Origin: SG8-30 sp963695085
GTDB lineage: Bacteria; Pseudomonadota; Gammaproteobacteria; Steroidobacterales; Steroidobacteraceae
Reading direction: 5' to 3'
DNA length: 64,000 nucleotides
Assembly: GCA_963695085.1 (NCBI GenBank)
Contig: CAVOFV010000008.1
Location: 124,001 to 188,000, forward strand
A program made the position numbers and the translations under genes. The notes below the pieces were generated by a model, which was not told where the DNA came from, did not search any database, and was given only the letters and a program-made list of their open reading frames with translations. This document shows positions 45,925-54,770 of this stretch, one piece after another. Position 1 is the first letter of the stretch. The number at the start of each line of letters is the position of its first letter.

Positions 45925-47070
45925 TTATCGGCCTCGCTTGTACTTGCGGTATTCCTCCCAGAGCGCCGCGCGCAATTCCGGGTCGGTCTCCTTCATCGCC
46001 GCCTCGCGGATCTGCCGCGCGACCACGTCGTCATCGCGGCCGTCGGGAATGTCCGCCGGAACCGCGCGCGGGCCCGAGCCGGATGCCGTGCCGGAACCGG
46101 CCCCGCCTTGTTGCCCGCCGTCCTGCTGGGCACCGCCCTGCTGGCCGCCACTTTCCTTGCCGTCGCCGCCGGTGCCTTCCGCGCCCACCGATTCCAGACC
46201 GTCACGTGAACCGGGGCCCGCGCCCGCCTCGCCGTCGCCGGTTCCTTCTGCAGCACCGCTGCCGTCGCCGGCCGCCTCCGCGCCCTGCTGCGCAGCACGC
46301 TCGTTCGCGATCTGCTCCTGGGTCGCGCGCACTGCGGCATCGAAAGCGCCAAACGTTTCATCGAGGCGGCGGTCGATCGTCGCACGCCGGTCCCCCGCGG
46401 CGCCGACGCTCGGCCCGGAACCCGCGGACGAACCGCCGGCCTGCGCCGCGGCATCGCCGGACGTTCCCGCGGCGCCGCTGCCTCCAGCCTGTCCTGCCTG
46501 CGCCGAACCACCCTGGCCCCCGGCTGCACCGGAACCGGCGCTGGTCCCGACGTCGCCCGCCGATCCCGCACCGCCTGCCGCAGGCGCTTCGCCGGGCCCG
46601 GCGCCACCGGCACCATCCGCCGCCTGTTCCTCGGCGCCCGCCGCATCATCCGCACCCTGCTGCGATCCGGCAGACCCAGCCGCTCCGGCGTCCTGACCGG
46701 CGCTGCCGGCTGATCCCGCCGGCGACGGCGCCTGCGGCCCGGCCGAGCCGCCACTCGAACTGTCGGAGCCGCTTCCCGGGGAACCCCCGGTCGGTCCCGG
46801 CATCGGCAGCGTCGCGGTCCCGGCACCGCTTTGGCCGCTGGTGGGGAAGCTCGACGATGAACTGCTGCCCGAGCCGGACGATGACGGCGACGGGCTCCCG
46901 CTGGGCGAGCCTTGTGAGCCCGAACTGCCCTCCGACGGCGAGGACGAGGGCGGGCTAGGCATTCCGCCACTGCTCGGCTGGGTCATCACGGACTGGGTCA
47001 GGCAGCCCGACAACAAGAGCGCGCCGGTCGTAACCAGCGCGGCAGACACATCCAGCGCGCGTTTCATCAT
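45925..47070 (-). CDS. Low-complexity Gly/Ser/Ala-rich lipoprotein
   Basis: A 381-residue lipoprotein (MMKRALDVSAALVTTGALLLSGC, trimmed here: lipobox LLSGC at Cys22 or so). Most of the protein from about residue 30 to 210 is Ser, Gly, Pro and Ala in irregular runs (SSSPSEGSSGSQGSPS-like). It then has a short ordered part with RATIDRRLDETFGAFDAAVR and a C-terminal WEEYRKYKRGR. The composition is that of a flexible envelope tether. The GGGGAG ribosome site fits either ATG at 47070 or 47067. It lies 31 bases upstream of the next lipoprotein gene. Confidence 0.68.
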   Translation of the reverse strand: MMKRALDVSAALVTTGALLLSGCLTQSVMTQPSSGGMPSPPSSSPSEGSSGSQGSPSGSPSPSSSGSGSSSSSSFPTSGQSGAGTATLPMPGPTGGSPGSGSDSSSGGSAGPQAPSPAGSAGSAGQDAGAAGSAGSQQGADDAAGAEEQAADGAGGAGPGEAPAAGGAGSAGDVGTSAGSGAAGGQGGSAQAGQAGGSGAAGTSGDAAAQAGGSSAGSGPSVGAAGDRRATIDRRLDETFGAFDAAVRATQEQIANERAAQQGAEAAGDGSGAAEGTGDGEAGAGPGSRDGLESVGAEGTGGDGKESGGQQGGAQQDGGQQGGAGSGTASGSGPRAVPADIPDGRDDDVVARQIREAAMKETDPELRAALWEEYRKYKRGR

Positions 47071-47179
47071 GACTCTCCCCGCCACCGCCATGCCGGGCGC
47101 GGCGGCCCACCTCCAGCAGACACGCCAGCCCTGGGAAATAGGACGCCCTGCGCCGGCAGAGGTTCCGCCGCAATCCGCC

Positions 47180-47884
47180 TCAACCGGCTTCGACCGACGG
47201 ATCGACGCCGCGCAGGAAGCCGCTGATCTGGTCGGCCAGGCGATCGCAGGCCGCGCTGCGCACCCGCGCGATGAAAGGCAGCGGCACCAGGACACCGACC
47301 AGCGCCGAGGTACCCACCACATTGGTGGAGACCGTGCCCGCTGTCTTCGCCTGCTTCAGGTCCCAGACCAGCGCGTCGTAATCGGATTCCTTCTCCCACC
47401 AGCCAAAGCCGATGCAACCACCGCCGGCCGGTCCGATGGCGCAACTGAGGCTGCCGCCGCTGTCCGTCTGGCGGGTCAATCCGTCCACCCACACGATATA
47501 GCGAACGCCGCTCTTCTCGATGCGTTGACGCACCAGCTGGCGTTCCAGCAACAGTGTCACGCCCTCCGCGCGCTGTGGCGCGGTGGACGGCTCGAACCAC
47601 GGAAAAAGCGCGTCCTGAAACTCGTTGTTGCCGTGCATGCGGATGCCCGACTGCCGCGCCATGCGCGCGCTCACGCAGTCCAGGAAATCGTCCTCGGCGG
47701 TACTGCCCTCGACCTGCGGCTTGGCGAGCAACACCACGCCTTCGCCGTCGGCAATCTGCGTCGTGAGCGAGCGCGTCTCCTCGAGCTTCGCCGTCATGCA
47801 CCCCGACACCACCAGCGCCGCGCACAAGGCCGCGCCGCCGTACCAGTTGCCCGACCCGGTGATTTTCCCGATCTCCTGTCCCAT
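47180..47884 (-). CDS. Lipoprotein of unknown function, first gene of the operon
   Basis: A 234-residue lipoprotein from the ATG at 47884 (the longer frame from 47926 adds 14 unlikely residues). The lipobox is VVSGC near residue 29, then MTAKLEETRSLTTQIADGEG. The region of about 45-215 shows alternating strands (LLLERQLVRQRIEKSGVRYI, then VWVDGLTRQTD) and Trp/Gly-rich FGWWEKESDYDALVWDL. It is similar in tone to small stress lipoproteins but has no clear family. It is first in the operon and 109 bases upstream of the next gene, so a promoter should lie in 47885-48010. Confidence 0.7.
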   Translation of the reverse strand: MGQEIGKITGSGNWYGGAALCAALVVSGCMTAKLEETRSLTTQIADGEGVVLLAKPQVEGSTAEDDFLDCVSARMARQSGIRMHGNNEFQDALFPWFEPSTAPQRAEGVTLLLERQLVRQRIEKSGVRYIVWVDGLTRQTDSGGSLSCAIGPAGGGCIGFGWWEKESDYDALVWDLKQAKTAGTVSTNVVGTSALVGVLVPLPFIARVRSAACDRLADQISGFLRGVDPSVEAG

Positions 47885-48010
47885 TGCGGGCGCCCTCAAC
47901 TGTATTCCAGGTCCCCAAGCCTGCAATTACTATACCCGCGCCGCCGGTGTCCCCCCCGGCCGGGTACGCAGACCATGACTGTATAGGCATACAGTACCGG
48001 CATTGCAGGG

Positions 48011-49420
48011 TCAGCGCCTGGCCGGCGCCGGAAATTCCCGCATCTCGCGCAGCGTGGGGAACCAGCGTGCCCACAGGCCCGCGATGACCACGCTGGCCAC
48101 GCCCCCGACGACCACCGCCGGCCGCAAGCCCCACCACGCAGCGGTCACGCCGGACTCGAACTCCCCGAGCTCGTTGGACGCGCCGATGAACACGGCGCTC
48201 ACCGCGCTGACCCGGCCGCGGATCTGGTCGGGCGTCTCGAGCTGCACCAGCATGTGCCGCACGTACACGCTGACCATGTCGGCGGCACCCAGCACCGCCA
48301 GCGCCAGCAGCGACACGATGAAGCTCTCCGACACGCCGAAGATCACCGTCGCCAGCCCGAACAGCGCTACGCCGCCAAGCATCGCGGGCCCGACCTGCCG
48401 GGTCAGCGGCCGCCACGCGAAGGCGAGCGCGATCACCGCCGCGCCCACGCCGGGCGCGGCACGCAGCCAGCCAAGGCCGTCGGGCCCGATGTCGAGCACG
48501 TCACTGGCATAGGCCGGCAGCAATGCGGTCGCACCACCGAACAGCACGGCGAACAGGTCGAGCGAAATGGCACCCAGGATCACCTTGCGCCGGAACACGA
48601 AGCGCAGGCCCTCCAGCAGCCCGTCGAGTCCGGTGGCGTGCCCGAGCCGGGACGGCCGCGGCGCCCGCACGCCGAGCATCAGCAGCACGGCTGCGGCCAG
48701 CAGCACCGCGACCACCGAGTAGACCACCGGCGCGCCCAGCAGGTAGATCAATCCGCCGATGGCCGGCCCCGCGATGGTCGACAGCTGCCAGGTCGTCGAA
48801 TTGACCGCGACCGCCCGGCTGAACATCTCCGGTGGCACGAGGTTCGGCATCAGCGCCTGGCCGGCCGGCATCGCGAAGGCGCGTGCCACGCCGAACAGCA
48901 CCATCACGGCGAAGACCGGCCAGGCCACCAGCACCCCGGACAGCGTGAACGCCAGCAGCAGCAGCGCACACAGGAACTCCAGCCCGAAACATGCGGCCAG
49001 CACCTTCTGCCGCGTGTGCCGGTCCGCGAAGTGCCCGGCCGGCAGCACCAGCACCACGAAGGGCAGGAACTGCGACAGGCCGATCAGGCCCAGGTCGAGC
49101 GGGTCGCGCGTGATCTCGTAGATCTGCCAGCCGACCGCCACGGTCTGCATCTGCACCGCGATCGACACCACCAGCCGCGCGGACAGGAAACGCGCGAAGC
49201 CCGGATAGGCCAGCAGCTCACCGAGCGCGCCGCGCCGGCCGGCCGGTTCGGGTGGGTCGGTCGCGGCGATGCGTTCACTCCTCCAGCAGGATGCGCAGCA
49301 TGCGCCGAAGCGGCTCGGCCGCGCCCCACAACAGCTGGTCGCCGACCGTGAAGGCCGACAGGTACTCGCCGCCCATGGCCAGCTTGCGCAACCGGCCCAC
49401 GGGTACCTGCAGCGTGCCAC
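48011..49420 (-). CDS. MFS transporter, EntS-like
   Basis: Twelve-helix major facilitator, similar to the enterobactin-exporter (EntS) branch: GFARFLSARLVVSIAVQMQT, LVLPAGHFADRHTRQKVLA (the loop 2-3 signature) and SRLGHATGLDGLLEGLRF in the central loop. Coordinates start at the only ordinary start codon (GTG at 49420), inside asd by 146 bases. The first 57 residues of that frame do not look like transporter. The natural start should lie near 49270, where GGAGGAG precedes the non-standard codon ATC, but no ATG, GTG or TTG is available until inside helix 1. The start is therefore unresolved. Substrate unknown. Confidence 0.75.
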   Translation of the reverse strand: MARCRYPWAGCASWPWAASTCRPSRSATSCCGARPSRFGACCASCWRSERIAATDPPEPAGRRGALGELLAYPGFARFLSARLVVSIAVQMQTVAVGWQIYEITRDPLDLGLIGLSQFLPFVVLVLPAGHFADRHTRQKVLAACFGLEFLCALLLLAFTLSGVLVAWPVFAVMVLFGVARAFAMPAGQALMPNLVPPEMFSRAVAVNSTTWQLSTIAGPAIGGLIYLLGAPVVYSVVAVLLAAAVLLMLGVRAPRPSRLGHATGLDGLLEGLRFVFRRKVILGAISLDLFAVLFGGATALLPAYASDVLDIGPDGLGWLRAAPGVGAAVIALAFAWRPLTRQVGPAMLGGVALFGLATVIFGVSESFIVSLLALAVLGAADMVSVYVRHMLVQLETPDQIRGRVSAVSAVFIGASNELGEFESGVTAAWWGLRPAVVVGGVASVVIAGLWARWFPTLREMREFPAPARR

Positions 49421-50387
49421 CGACTGCGGCCGGCGTCAGTTGCGCCAGCGTGGCGTCACGCTCGTTGGGCACGACGCGTACCCATTCGTTGCCTGCGGCC
49501 AGCAGTGCCTTGACGTCGGCCAGCGGCACGTCACGCGTCAGCCTGATGGTCAGCGCATGGCTGTGGCAGCGCATCGCGCCGACCCGCACGCACAGGCCAT
49601 CGATCGGGATCGGGTTGGCGTCCCGGCCGAGGATCTTGTTGCCTTCCGCGCCGGCCTTCCATTCCTCGCGGCTCACGCCGTTGCCGAGGTCCTTGTCGAT
49701 CCAAGGCAACAGGCTGCCCGCCAGCGGATGACCGAACGCGGTCTTCGGCAACGCCGGGTCACGGAGCGCGGCGCCTGCCTGCCGGTCGATGTCGAGGATT
49801 GCGCTGGCCGGGTCCGCGAGCAGGGCGGCAGCGGCGGCATTCACGTGGCCCATCTGCGCGAGCAGCTCGCGCATGTGCTGCGCGCCCGCGCCGGACGCCG
49901 CCTGGTAGGTCATGCCACTGACCCACTCGACGAGGCCGGCACGGAACAGGCCGCCCAGCGCCATCAGCATGAGGCTCACCGTGCAATTGCCGCCGGCCCA
50001 GTCACGCACGCCGGCAGCGAGCCCGGCCCTGATGACGTCGAGGTTGACGGGGTCGAGCACGATGACCGTGCGTGGCTTCATGCGCAGCGTGCTGGCGGCG
50101 TCTATCCAGTGGCCGCCCCAGCCCGCGGCGCGCAGCCGTGGCTGTATGGCGGCCGTGTAATCGCCGCCCTGGCAGGACAGCACGATGTCGCAGCGCGCCA
50201 GCGCCACCGTGTCGCTCGCATCGGCCAGCGGCGCCATGGCACGGCCGATGTCCGGTCCGGCGCCACCCGCCTGCGTGGTCGAAAAGAACACCGGCTCGAG
50301 GAGCGCAAAGTCGTCCTCGGCCCGCATGCGCTCGAGCAGCACCGAGCCCACCATGCCACGCCAACCGACGATCCCGACCTGCGTCAT
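49275..50387 (-). CDS. asd: Aspartate-semialdehyde dehydrogenase
   Basis: Second enzyme of the aspartate family pathway to Lys, Met and Thr, and to diaminopimelate. The 370-residue protein starts MTQVGIVGWRGMVGSVLLER, with NADP-binding GWRGMVG. The catalytic Cys135 lies in GGNCTVS and Gln162 in YQAASGAG, the same numbering as E. coli, and MRCHSHALT provides the active-site His. Start at the ATG of 50387; the longer frame adds 52 residues with no match. It ends inside the reading frame of the MFS gene. Confidence 0.95.
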   Translation of the reverse strand: MTQVGIVGWRGMVGSVLLERMRAEDDFALLEPVFFSTTQAGGAGPDIGRAMAPLADASDTVALARCDIVLSCQGGDYTAAIQPRLRAAGWGGHWIDAASTLRMKPRTVIVLDPVNLDVIRAGLAAGVRDWAGGNCTVSLMLMALGGLFRAGLVEWVSGMTYQAASGAGAQHMRELLAQMGHVNAAAAALLADPASAILDIDRQAGAALRDPALPKTAFGHPLAGSLLPWIDKDLGNGVSREEWKAGAEGNKILGRDANPIPIDGLCVRVGAMRCHSHALTIRLTRDVPLADVKALLAAGNEWVRVVPNERDATLAQLTPAAVGGTLQVPVGRLRKLAMGGEYLSAFTVGDQLLWGAAEPLRRMLRILLEE

Positions 50388-50567
50388 CTCTTTGCCAACC
50401 CCACCGTGCTGCGGCGCCGCGACTATACCCCGCGCCCCGTACCGCCGCAGCCGGGCCGTGCCCATGAATTCCGGCTGGCCGCCTCCCCGCGTCGCACATT
50501 TGCTACGCTGTCGCCCGACCCTGGGTGCCGGGACCCGGCGCATCCATCCCCTATTGAGGCTTGAGCC

Positions 50568-51833
50568 ATGAGCGACACCTCGACGCCCGACATCATCCTG
50601 CCTGCAGCGGCCGTCTGGAAGCCGGGTTTCGACGCCGCACTCGCGACGGATGCCTACATTGCGACCGTACCGGCCGCCGAACGCGCCAAGTCCGACGCGT
50701 ATTTCGAGGGCGGCTACTGGATCGACATGTGGGGCACGGTCATCACCGTGCTGATCGCGTGGCTGCTGCTGTCAACCAGGCTGTCGGCGTGGATCCGCGA
50801 TTTCGCGGCGGCACGCACCCGCCGCGTCAACCTGCAGGCCCTGATCTATGTCGTCGGCTACCTGCTGCTGGTCACCGTGCTCACGCTGCCCTGGGCCGCC
50901 TACACCACTTACTTCCGCGAGCACGCCTATGACATGTCCAACTACACCGCGGGTGGCTTCCTCAAGGAATGGGCGATCGCACTTGCCGTGAACACCGTGA
51001 TCGGCGGCATCGCCATCACGGGCCTGTATGCCATCGTGCGCAGGGTCGGACGCCGCTGGTACCTGTGGGCAACGGCTGCCGCGGGCGCCTTCATGCTATT
51101 CATCATGATGATCGCGCCCGTGTTCATCGCGCCGCTGTTCAACGACTACAAGCCCCTGCCGAACAGTGAGTTGCGCGACTCGATCCTGGCGCTGGCCGAA
51201 GACAACGGCATCGAGGCGCACGACGTCTACTGGTTCGACGCGTCGAAGCAGACCAAGCGCATCAGCGCCAATGTCTCGGGCCTCGCCGGCACGATGCGCA
51301 TTTCGCTCAACGACAACCTGCTGAACGGCGCCTCGCCGCCGGAGATCGAGGCCGTCATGGCGCACGAGATGGGCCATTACGTGCTGCGCCACGGTCCATG
51401 GCTGGCGCTTGCGTTCACGATCGTGTTCGGCTTCACGTTCTGGGTCGTGGACCGGCTGTTCACAAGGATCGTCGCGAGCCGCGGCGGCGGCTGGGGCGTC
51501 ACCGGCCTGGCGGATCCCGCCGGGCTGCCGCTGGTGGTCGCGATCTTCGCCATCGTGCTGTACCTGGCAACGCCGGTGACCAACAACATCGTGCGCCTGG
51601 CCGAACGACAGGCGGACGCCTTCGGCCTCGACTCGGCGCGCGAGCCGCATGGCTTTGCCAGCGCCGCCATGCGGATCTCCAACTACCGCAAGCTCGAGCC
51701 CGCGGCGCTGGAGGAATTCGTGTTCTTCGATCACCCGAGCGGCCGCTCGCGGGTCGAGCGCTCGATGCGCTGGCTTGCGGAGCACCCGCCGGCGAGTCCC
51801 CCCGCCAGCGGACCCGTGGCGGCCGCTGACTGA
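50568..51833 (+). CDS. M48-family zinc metalloprotease, CAAX protease 1 (Ste24)-like
   Basis: A 421-residue integral membrane protease. The zinc site is AHEMGHYVL with His266 and His270, and the third ligand is the Glu of ERQADAFGLD. Six to seven hydrophobic segments flank it, the N-terminal ones following an extracytoplasmic start PDIILPAAAVWKPGF. It matches eukaryotic-type Ste24/CAAX prenyl protease 1 in layout rather than HtpX. Bacteria make few CAAX proteins, so the natural substrates are probably membrane or lipoproteins; this is inference. The gene is monocistronic, divergent from asd. Confidence 0.88.
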   Translation: MSDTSTPDIILPAAAVWKPGFDAALATDAYIATVPAAERAKSDAYFEGGYWIDMWGTVITVLIAWLLLSTRLSAWIRDFAAARTRRVNLQALIYVVGYLLLVTVLTLPWAAYTTYFREHAYDMSNYTAGGFLKEWAIALAVNTVIGGIAITGLYAIVRRVGRRWYLWATAAAGAFMLFIMMIAPVFIAPLFNDYKPLPNSELRDSILALAEDNGIEAHDVYWFDASKQTKRISANVSGLAGTMRISLNDNLLNGASPPEIEAVMAHEMGHYVLRHGPWLALAFTIVFGFTFWVVDRLFTRIVASRGGGWGVTGLADPAGLPLVVAIFAIVLYLATPVTNNIVRLAERQADAFGLDSAREPHGFASAAMRISNYRKLEPAALEEFVFFDHPSGRSRVERSMRWLAEHPPASPPASGPVAAAD

Positions 51834-51986
51834 CCGCCGGGCCGCCGGGGGCCGTCCCGGCAGTGGTTTCCCGCGTCCAGGCATGCGGTCGCTCGCCGCC
51901 AGGCCGCGACATGCCCGTATTCCTCGCACCCCGCCGTCGCAGGACACTTTGCATACTGCGCCGGCGCGGGATGACCGAGGTGGCCC

Positions 51987-54761
51987 ATGACAGCATCGAA
52001 GTGGGTGTATTCGTTCGAGGAAGGCCACGGCCGCGACAAGATGCTGCTGGGCGGCAAGGGCGCCAACCTTTGCGAAATGACGCGCATCGGGCTCAACGTG
52101 CCGCCCGGCTTCGTGATCACCACCGAGGCCTGCCTTGCCTGCCTGGGCAATCCCGAGCATGCGCTGCCCGCCGGTCTCATGGAGCAGGTCCGCTCGCACA
52201 TGGACCGCCTGGAGCAGGCCACCGGCAAGCGCTTCGGCTGCGCGGATGATCCGCTGCTCGTGTCCGTGCGTTCCGGTTCGGCAATGTCGATGCCGGGAAT
52301 GATGGACACGATCCTCAACCTCGGGCTCAACGACACCACCCTGGCCGGACTGGTCCGGCACACCTCCAACGAGCGCTTCGTCTACGACGCCTATCGCCGT
52401 TTCATCCAGCTGTTCGGCAAGGTCGCGCTCGGCGTTCCGGATGAACTGTTCGACGCGCAGTTCGAGACCGTCAAGGCGCGCGTCGGCGCCAGGGCGGACG
52501 TCGCGCTTGACGCTGCCGCGCTGCGCGAAGTCAGCGAGCGTTTTCTCGACGTCGTGCGCCGGTATACCGGACAGCCATTCCCCGCAGATCCGTACGAGCA
52601 GCTGGAGATCGCGATCAAGGCGGTGTTCCAGTCCTGGATGGGACGGCGCGCAGTGGACTATCGCCGCGAGTTCGGCATCACGCCCGCCATGGCCAACGGC
52701 ACGGCCGTCAACGTCGTCACCATGGTCTTCGGCAACATGGGCAACGACAGCGCGACCGGGGTCGGCTTCACGCGCAATCCGGGGACCGGCGAGGACACGC
52801 TGTTCGGCGAGTACCTGGTCAATGCCCAGGGCGAGGACGTGGTGGCGGGCATTCGCACGCCGAAGGCGCTGGCCGAGATGGAGCGCGAAATGCCGGCGAT
52901 GTACGCGCAACTCGTCGAGCTGCGCGACCGTCTCGAAGGCCACTATCGCGAGGTGCAGGACTTCGAGTTCACCATCGAGCGCGGCACGCTGTACTGCCTG
53001 CAGACCCGCAACGGCAAGATGAACGCGTCGGCGCGGGTCCGCACCTCGATCGAGATGCACGAGCAGGGGCTGCTGTCGCGCGACGAGGCCCTGTTGCGGG
53101 TCGACCCGGCGCAACTCGAGCAGATGCTGTTTCCCCGCCTCGATCCCGGCCATGGGACGAAGCCGCTGGCCACCGGCCTGCCGGCATCGCCCGGCGCGGT
53201 AAGCGGCCAGGCCGTGTTCGACGCCGACCGCGCCGAGACGCTGGGCCGGCAGGGGATCCGGGTGATCCTGTTGCGCGAGGAAACCAAGCCCGAGGACATC
53301 CATGGGTTCTTTGCCTCGCAGGGCATCCTGACCAGTCGCGGCGGCAAGACCTCGCATGCCGCGGTCGTGGCCCGCGGCATGGGCAAGCCCTGCGTCGCCG
53401 GCGCCGAGGGCATTCGCGTCGATGCCAGCCGGCGCGTGGCCTTCGCCGGGGAACAGGTCATCAAGGAAGGTGATGTCATCACCATCGATGGCGGCAGCGG
53501 CAATGTCTACCGCGGCGAAATCGCGACGGTCGAGGCGGACTTCTCGCCCTCGCTGGTGACGCTGCTGGGCTGGGCCGACGAGCGGGCGCGGCTCAAGGTG
53601 CGCGCCAACGCCGACACGCCCCAGGATGCCAGCCGCGCGGTGAAGTATGGCGCCATGGGTATCGGGCTGTGCCGGACCGAGCGGATGTTCAATGCCCCCG
53701 ACCGGCTGCCCATCGTCGTCGACATGATCGTGGCAGAGAGCACGGCGGATCGAGAGGCGGCGCTGGACAAGCTGCTGCCGATCCAGCGCAGCGACTTCAT
53801 CGGCCTGTTCAAGGCCATGACGCCGCGGCCCGTCACCATCCGGCTGCTCGATCCGCCGATCCACGAGTTCCTGCCGGCGGAGCGCCAGCTGGAGGAGGAG
53901 ATCGCGCGGCTGCAGGACCTGCGCGGCGCGGTGCGCGGGCTCGAGCTGCTCGCCGACGCCGCCAAGGCGATGCCCGATCCGAGCCTGCCTTCCACCCTGC
54001 GGGACATGGCCGACACGCGCCGGCTGGACTCGATCATCGGGCGCAAGCAGGCCGTGCTGGCACAGGCGCGAGCGCTCAGGGAGGTCAATCCGATGCTCGG
54101 TCACCGCGGCGTGCGGCTCGGCATCACCTACCCGGAGATTTATCGCATGCAGATCCGCGCCGTGCTCGAGGCAGCAGCCGAGTGCATCCGCGAGGGCGTC
54201 GTGGTGGATCCAGAGATCATGGTGCCGCAGGTCTGCACGGTGCAGGAACTCAAGCTTGTGCGCACTTACCTGGATGTGCTGCGTGAGCAGGTCGAGGCGG
54301 CCTACGGCTTCTCCGTACCTTGTCGTTTCGGCACCATGATCGAGGTCGTGCGCGCGTGCCTGCGGGCGGAGAGCCTCGCCGCCTGCGCCGATTTCTTCTC
54401 GTTCGGCACCAACGACCTGACCCAGGCCGTGTTCTCGTTCTCGCGCGAGGACGCGGAGAACAAGTTCCTGCCCATGTACAACGAGCGCGGCATCCTGCAG
54501 GACAACCCGTTCGAGGTGCTCGACACCAAGGGTGCGGGCCGGCTGATGGCACTGGCGGTGCAGTGGGGCCGCAGCTCGAAGCCGGACCTGAAGCTCGGCA
54601 TCTGCGGCGAGCACGGCGGGCACCCGGCGTCGATCCGCTTCTGCGATGCCATCGGGCTCGACTACGTGTCGTGCTCCGCGCCGCGGGTGCCGATCGCGCG
54701 ACTCGCGGCGGCACAGGCAGCCATCGCGGCAGAGGGAGCCACGCCCGGCGCGGAAGCCTGA
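51987..54761 (+). CDS. ppdK: Pyruvate, phosphate dikinase
   Basis: Reversible conversion of pyruvate, ATP and phosphate to PEP, AMP and PPi. The protein is 924 residues, close to the usual 870-910. The N-terminal ATP-grasp includes GHGRDKMLLGGKGANLCEMT and SVRSGSAMSMPGMMDTI. The swivelling His domain is RGGKTSHAAVVARGMGKPCV with His457 as phospho-carrier. The C-terminal TIM barrel has GFSVPCRFGTMIEVVRAC, FGTNDLTQAVFS and ICGEHGGHP with the catalytic Cys. It is the sole gene of its unit, convergent with DUF3429. The antisense strand has a 1175-residue open frame that is a composition artefact. Confidence 0.97.
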   Translation: MTASKWVYSFEEGHGRDKMLLGGKGANLCEMTRIGLNVPPGFVITTEACLACLGNPEHALPAGLMEQVRSHMDRLEQATGKRFGCADDPLLVSVRSGSAMSMPGMMDTILNLGLNDTTLAGLVRHTSNERFVYDAYRRFIQLFGKVALGVPDELFDAQFETVKARVGARADVALDAAALREVSERFLDVVRRYTGQPFPADPYEQLEIAIKAVFQSWMGRRAVDYRREFGITPAMANGTAVNVVTMVFGNMGNDSATGVGFTRNPGTGEDTLFGEYLVNAQGEDVVAGIRTPKALAEMEREMPAMYAQLVELRDRLEGHYREVQDFEFTIERGTLYCLQTRNGKMNASARVRTSIEMHEQGLLSRDEALLRVDPAQLEQMLFPRLDPGHGTKPLATGLPASPGAVSGQAVFDADRAETLGRQGIRVILLREETKPEDIHGFFASQGILTSRGGKTSHAAVVARGMGKPCVAGAEGIRVDASRRVAFAGEQVIKEGDVITIDGGSGNVYRGEIATVEADFSPSLVTLLGWADERARLKVRANADTPQDASRAVKYGAMGIGLCRTERMFNAPDRLPIVVDMIVAESTADREAALDKLLPIQRSDFIGLFKAMTPRPVTIRLLDPPIHEFLPAERQLEEEIARLQDLRGAVRGLELLADAAKAMPDPSLPSTLRDMADTRRLDSIIGRKQAVLAQARALREVNPMLGHRGVRLGITYPEIYRMQIRAVLEAAAECIREGVVVDPEIMVPQVCTVQELKLVRTYLDVLREQVEAAYGFSVPCRFGTMIEVVRACLRAESLAACADFFSFGTNDLTQAVFSFSREDAENKFLPMYNERGILQDNPFEVLDTKGAGRLMALAVQWGRSSKPDLKLGICGEHGGHPASIRFCDAIGLDYVSCSAPRVPIARLAAAQAAIAAEGATPGAEA

Positions 54762-54770
54762 TTCGCCGCC

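Larger units (their letters stand above)
34440..47884 (-). other. Eleven-gene operon: Ser/Thr kinase, FHA, TolQ-like channel and vWA stator proteins
   Basis: All eleven genes run on the minus strand. In order of transcription they are three lipoproteins, kinase, FHA-PEGA-SUMF1, Pro-rich periplasmic protein, MotA/TolQ channel, actin-like/FHA protein, vWA-1, vWA-2 and a lipoprotein. From the kinase to the end the gaps are mostly between -4 and +10 bases, with only one of 28 bases, so this is a single translational unit. The parts combine a proton channel, its presumed B subunits, phospho-Ser/Thr signalling and outer-membrane-anchored lipoproteins. I infer an envelope-spanning, ion-driven machine under kinase control. 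No cargo or toxin gene is visible, and I know of no described system with this composition. Confidence 0.6.

Noticed and set aside
34440..47884. Zorya-type anti-phage system or type VI secretion locus
   Set aside because: Zorya pairs a MotA-like protein with a MotB/OmpA-like one and a helicase or nuclease; none is here. No Tss sheath, tube, spike or ClpV gene is present either. The vWA and SUMF1 genes recall T6SS-linked kinase loci only in part.
51096..54623. A 1175-codon open frame on the minus strand across ppdK
   Set aside because: It lies wholly opposite a well-matched ppdK gene, has no family pattern or ribosome site, and is typical of long antisense frames in GC-rich sequence.
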